From Crotalaria pallida (lineage: Eukaryota; Streptophyta; Magnoliopsida; Fabales; Fabaceae), in NCBI GenBank assembly GCA_037953625.1, contig CM075655.1, positions 12,108,001 to 12,172,000 of the forward strand: a stretch of 64,000 nt of DNA, read 5' to 3'. Numbering within the stretch: the stretch's first letter is position 1; every line of letters starts with the position of its first letter. A program made the position numbers and the translations under genes. The notes beneath the pieces were generated by a model. It had not been told where the DNA came from, searched no databases, and worked only from the letters and a program-made list of their open reading frames with translations. Positions 59,431 to 64,000 of this stretch are shown one piece after another.

Positions 59431-59837
59431 ACGACAAGCTTGGAATCCATGCCACCCGAGCATATCCCGTCATCCAAACGGACCGTCATCCAAATGGTAT
59501 AACCATATCAGCATCCACTCAGCCGACCACGCCAACGACGTGTCATCAAGCAAGCGTATTGGCACTCCCAGAGGCCCTCCACATGTTTACCAAAAACATG
59601 ATATACGTCCTACCATCCAAACTCCAGAATGAATGCATTTTATCTTTTGGACTTAAGGGAAATTGATTAATACTTTACAGGCCACCAAGGCTTATTTCTT
59701 TATCAAAAAGGACCGTCACCAAACGATCTATTTGTATTAATAATTTCTCTAAGTCTTGATCCCTTGAACTATTATTAATAATTCCTTAATCAATTAAGTC
59801 AGAATTGAAAATGGTGTTTTCGGGTTCTAGGTAATTT

Positions 59838-60160
59838 ACTCGAGTAAAATTCAGTACACTCGAGTGTTCTCCAACTTTTCCAGATTACTCGAGTGTTCTT
59901 AAGATTACTCGAGTGTTCATGACTTTCTGAGGATTTGGGTTTCAAAATCAATAATTTACTCGAGTAGTTCATAGGTTACTCGAGTGATTATGGACATTTC
60001 CAGAATACTCGAGTTCCCTTGAATGACTCGAGTGATTAGCCTTAACTTGTTCTCAGGTCATGCACGATACTCGAGTATCAGACAAAATACTCGAGTATTC
60101 TTGCTCAATTTACATTGTTTCATAAACATTTTACTCGAGTATCCTGTCTTTTACTCGAGT
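59838..60160. repeat. Cluster of 12 ACTCGAGT palindromes
   Basis: Twelve copies of ACTCGAGT in about 320 bases, mostly in paired groups 20 bases apart, flanked by T or A to give (T)ACTCGAGT(A/G). Two more copies lie at about 61198-61223, 270 bases from the LTR start. Confidence 0.95.
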
Positions 60161-61486
60161 GTTTCATAGCAGAAAACACTGAAACTTGGTTTTCACATAA
60201 CATTTTCATTTCTACTTAATTCTAGTCCATTCCAGGGATCCACAGAGTTAACATAACATCATTTAAACATGTTACAACTCTTATTTCATATCAAAACACA
60301 GATTTGACAGAGAATCCAACAATTATGCATAAAATGCACGTTTTAACAACTCAACACCTCAAATTGCATAATATGCATAAAACTCATAAGGTAAAGTTCA
60401 TTTAAGCTTGCATGCATGATATAGAACTTGCTCAACACAGTTTTAGAGCATGGATTGGTCTCCAAACCAAAGTTCCTATTCAATCTAAGCCCTTAGAGCC
60501 TCTTGGTGGCTCTCTAACACAATTCATGGAATTTAATCTCTATCTAGTGAATATAATTACTTCCCCTTACCTCTCAGACGTGAATCAAACAGTAAATCTC
60601 CAAAGAAAAGCTCCACAATTCTCAGACCAACTTCAAGCACCATATGCAGAGCATTTAGAGTGCAACACCAAAGTGGAATTGGTTTACACATGAAACAGAG
60701 AATAGAATTAGGGAAATTAGATTTTATAGACTCTATGCCACATAATCTAACTAAGGAAACCGAATTTGAGACTTAAGGATTTGTGAGCTTACCAGAAATC
60801 AAGATCAAAGTAAGCTCCAAGCAACACTTTGACAGAACAAACTCCAACTTCTCAGCTCCAATTCTCCCAACACACTCACTCAATCCTCACGATTTTTATG
60901 TCTATACAAAGCTCGTGATGTGAGCTTTGTATTCGTGTATCACTCAAGCCTTAACACTCAGAATTGAAAGAGAATCGAAGAGGATAAATTCGAAACCCTA
61001 ACTATGTCAACACAAGCAAGATTGAGAAAAAATTCCTAGCTTAGGAAGGTTGATGAGCTTTTATATACATGGAGGGGTATCATGCATCACGACACGACAC
61101 TCTTGAGCTATTGACGACGGAGTATTCGTGTCAACGGAGGGGACTCGTTCATGGTGACTCATCAAACGCACTCACTCGTGCAGATTGACCCAGAATACTC
61201 GAGTATTCAGAATAATACTCGAGTGTTTTGCCCAGATTTTGAAAAATAATTATTTTATATACTTTCCCTCCAAAACCTTTCCTATGATTGCTTCTAGGTC
61301 CCTACCCAGGGACTAATATGCAAAACTCCTATTTTATACATTATTATATTTATTAAATAATTTCACACACCTAAGCTAGTCACATGAACACATATTTTAA
61401 TCAAGGATTAACATAGAAACCATTAATTATAATTAAATTATAATTAACATTTCCTGAATCGGGGATTAAAATTTTGGGGTGTTACA

Positions 61487-61925
61487 TAAGTCGTGATCGC
61501 ACGGTGGTGCGAACGCAGTAGGTCGTGACCAGGGGAGAGTGAAACATACCCGGGCGCAGTAAGACGTGAGTGCACAGGAGTGCAGACGCAGTAGGCCGCG
61601 ACCAGGGACAGATTGAAATGAAACATACCCGGGCGCAGTAAGTCGTGATCGCACGGTGGTGCGAACGCAGTAGGTCGTGATCAGGGGAGAAATGAAATGA
61701 ATTATACCCGGGCGCAGTAAGTCGTGATCGCACGGTGGTGCGAACGCAGTAGGTCGTGACCGGGGGAGAAATGGAAATGAATTATACCCGGGCGCAGTAA
61801 GTCGTGAGTGCACAGGAGTGCAGACGCAGTAGGTCGTGACCAGGGGAGAATGGATATGAAATATACCCGGACGCAGTAAGACGTGAGTGCACAGGAGTGC
61901 AGACGCAGTAGGTCGTGACCAGGGA
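61487..61925. repeat. Hairpin repeat array, right part
   Basis: The rest of unit three and five more units of 68-75 bp. Form A has CGCAC-GGTG-GTGCG, form B has TGCAC-AGGA-GTGCA. With the left part, the order over eight units is A B A B A A B B. Each unit also repeats CGCAGTA(A/G)G(T/A)CGTGA within itself. Confidence 0.92.
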
Positions 61926-62797
61926 CAAAATGATTGAGAAATGTGAATTTAAATGAATTGAAAAGTAAGCGTAAGATTGGAAGTAGGATTGCTAGGAAGG
62001 TAGTATGGACATAAGGCTTAAGTTATCAAAGATGAACTTGTATGTGATTATCTGAAAAAGAATGTTAGATTAATAGACAATTTTTAATGTGATAGGGCCT
62101 AGTTTGTCAGCTATGCTTCTTAGAAGCTATTTTCCTTAGTACTGTGTAATGCTACCCTTCTTGATATATTTTTACAGGTACCGAAGGAGCATACACGTGT
62201 CTCGCCGAGCAGGATTACATTCCACCACGTGGAGTGTGGATAGTATTTAGCGACCACCTATTGGTCATGGGTTATTTTGGGAAGTTTTATTGTATTTCAT
62301 TTACTTTGTATTTTGAGAAACTAAGAGTTTGAGAAAATGTTTGTATGTTCATGGAAATAATGTAATAAGTGGACTAAACAATATTTTGGGCCCTGCCGGC
62401 CTCTGATGAATTTGAATATGTTGATGTTTATCAAGTTACAGGAAAAACCAGAATTTTGGGAAAGTCAGAAAAATAAACGAAACTCCGTCTGTTTGACGGA
62501 AGATTTTTATAAGTTAAAAAGAAAATTTTAAACTCGATATTTTACTAAGGGTATTTAAGGGTAATTAATTGTAGGTGTTACATATCACATAAATAACATC
62601 ATATCATCACATTTGATATTTCAACTCACCACTTCATTCTCATATCAACATTATCAATTTCTTATTATGTTACTTTCTCCACCATGCCTCTTTTATAAAT
62701 TCTTAATAGCTTTCACTTCAATTATTGAACAAGTCTTATAACATCTCGAATCTTTTTAATTCTTTCCTTTTTTAAGTTTGATGGATTTCGTGTCCAT

Positions 62798-62825
62798 CGA
62801 TGATGTGGGGAAAAGAACATCATCG
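62798..62825. repeat. 9-bp perfect hairpin
   Basis: CGATGATGT and ACATCATCG enclose a 10-base purine loop GGGGAAAAGA. GATGG/CCATC just before it (62780-62798) forms a second, overlapping stem. It lies in the resumed part of the LTR that starts at 54758. Confidence 0.8.
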
Positions 62826-63686
62826 AGGAAGTTGGTTAGCACACACGATTACATCTCCTCCATATCCTCCCGAAACCTATAGCGGAAGCAAACAGGACGA
62901 ACAAGAACTTTAACCCACGCAGGTCGTGCAGCCGAGAAAACAAATGCAGCAACCGCTCAGAGTCAGCCAAAATAATTAAGCAATATTTGTGATATCGGAA
63001 TATCACAGCACAATATTACAGGGCCCATAACCAATCGAATTGCCCGCCTCGTTCAGGTTCCCTCTCACCGCTTCGAAACTTGATCAAGGGGGTGCCAGTA
63101 CTCCTCTAGTTCCGGTGCAGGACTTGCTACGGTTCATCGGGTCATGCAGCCCCAAGCACATATAGAACTCATCCTTCCTAGAAAAACACTCAAGGCTTCT
63201 TGATGTTTCACCATCTTTTCCCTCCCCTATCACAATCACACACCTGAGTATCCGCAGATAGCCCAGGGTATCTTCCTTTCCACTACTTTGCGCTCATTCT
63301 TACCGCGTTAGTTGATGTCTTTTAAAGTCTTATTAATATTTAGTATCCTAACAACATGGTCGCCTCCTTCTTGGTTCATCTCTTCATCGAATCTCAATCT
63401 CAAATTAATTAGCTTCACATTTTTCCCAAACAAAGGCTCCAAGAGCATTCCAATCCATCTGTACAACACCACGACAATAAGCTCACGTGACTGGCATCCA
63501 GGCCTCAGAAAATCATATATTCACTTTCACATTTCCTTTTACATCATCACCATTTCATTGTTGCATCCACATATCATGGGTATTTTCATCTTGATTTTCA
63601 AAACTTAGAAACTTTTCTCATACATCATTCTTGATAACATAACATGCTTTTCGCATCATTCTTAATTAATTCCACTTATCATTATT

Positions 63687-64000
63687 GTTAGATCCTGTGT
63701 GATGTTTTTGATAATGACAAAGGTTTTGAATAAGCTACAAAGGTTTTGGATAAGCAACAAAGGTTTTGGATAAGCTACAAAGGTTTTGAACAAGCTCAAG
63801 TCATCAAGAAGTTCAACAAAATCAACAAACAACAAATGATGAAGAGAGAGCAAGCTCATGAAGATTCATTTGTGTATTTTATTGTAATATCTTTAGTTTG
63901 AGTCTTATAGTTTGATGAGTTTGGGTAGAGTTATTATAGGGTAGTGAATCTCTATCAAGTGCATGATTATATTATATTTTGAGTATTCTCTTAATCTAAA
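63687..64000 (+). repeat. Possible SIRE-like LTR start with 20-bp tandem repeat
   Basis: TGTTAGATCCTGTGTGATG followed by TTTTTGATAATGACAAAGG resembles the opening of SIRE-like LTRs. Four copies of a unit like AAGGTTTTGGATAAGCTAC lie at about 63719-63796. The window ends before any confirming feature. Confidence 0.4.

Larger units (their letters stand above)
57917..61486 (-). mobile_element. Nested 3.57-kb solo LTR, Tekay/Del-like
   Basis: Begins TGTGACACCC, ends GGGGTGTTACA, with TAAGT at 57912-57916 and 61487-61491. The continuing repeat array on both sides proves the insertion. The 5' end is taken to be at the right (TGTAACACCCCAAAATTTT on the minus strand). It carries ACTCGAGT palindromes, a run of hairpins at 59369-59430 and a 171-aa sense ORF. 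Confidence 0.88.
55866..62582 (+). mobile_element. Solo LTR of about 3.14 kb, itself split by a nested solo LTR
   Basis: Begins TGTAACATCCC and ends AGGTGTTACA, with TATCA at 55861-55865 and 62583-62587. Removing the 3570-bp nested LTR and its 5-bp duplication leaves about 3.14 kb, close to the 3.17 kb of the LTR at 16037, and the ends of the two are similar in opposite orientation. Its 5' part has CGCCCAGGCG motifs, its middle a hairpin repeat array, and its 3' part ACAGGTACCGAAGG followed by CCACCACGTGGAGTG. Confidence 0.85.
54758..64000 (-). mobile_element. Partial Tekay-like LTR running past 55.8 kb, split by nested LTRs
   Basis: TGTAACGACCCGATTTCG at 54758 looks like an LTR terminus similar to the complement of the end at 50274. 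The sequence continues to 55865, is split by the solo LTR 55866-62582, and resumes at 62588. On the minus strand, 63310-62770 shares wording with 49140-49260 of the 6-kb LTR (GAGGAGATGTA, CGTGTGTG, TTCCCCACATCAT). The other end is not seen, so whether it is a solo LTR is unknown; the part after 63680 may be another element. Confidence 0.5.

Overview
This is nuclear DNA of a flowering plant. Two genes are interrupted by many short GT-AG introns and encode plant-type proteins (a phototropin and a CTP synthase). The rest is AT-rich and packed with LTR retrotransposons, solo LTRs, MITEs, SINEs and LINE debris. The LTR types (SIRE-like Copia, Tekay/Del-like and Athila-like Ty3) and the short-palindrome clusters inside them suggest a legume, but that is an inference from style and not from a species marker.

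Layout. 1-1900: upstream DNA and probable 5' leader of a phototropin gene. 1900-14325 (+): an intact 22-exon PHOT2-type blue-light receptor kinase; summing the exons gives 2967 coding bases (988 aa). Its introns carry retroelement debris, including a TRIM-like element wrapped round a dead Copia fragment in intron 12. 14400-15420: two MITEs and an RNase H-like fragment. 15523-23633 (-): an LTR element with an Athila-type primer-binding site, 5-bp target duplications and no recognisable pol; its left LTR is split by a 3.17-kb solo LTR. 23944-24400: the start of a LINE ORF2. 25133-30624 (+): a Ty1/Copia element with broken gag-pol and a foldback MITE in its left LTR. 31227-37240 (-): an intact 21-exon CTP synthase gene (1818 coding bases, 605 aa) with one GC-AG intron, a MITE and a SINE in its introns and a second SINE upstream. 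39475-64000: a retrotransposon graveyard of SIRE-like LTRs and nested Tekay/Del-like solo LTRs, most with readable 5-bp target-site duplications. No cellular gene is visible after 37.5 kb.

The two genes act separately: PHOT2 in blue-light signalling at the plasma membrane, CTP synthase in pyrimidine nucleotide supply. Nothing suggests joint regulation.

The most unusual content is the internal architecture of the LTRs. Copies of different families, even different superfamilies, each carry a dense cluster of one short palindrome (TTCGCTTAAGCGAA, TTAATCGATTAA, ACTCGAGT, ATCGATTA, AACCGGTT-like or CGCCTAGGCG-like). Several also have a mid-LTR tract of hairpin-forming repeats, one with compensating stem changes. 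Three Tekay-like LTRs share a widely spaced inverted repeat (CCGTTGGAT / ATCCAACGG), and three carry a short sense ORF with an acidic tail near the LTR 3' end.
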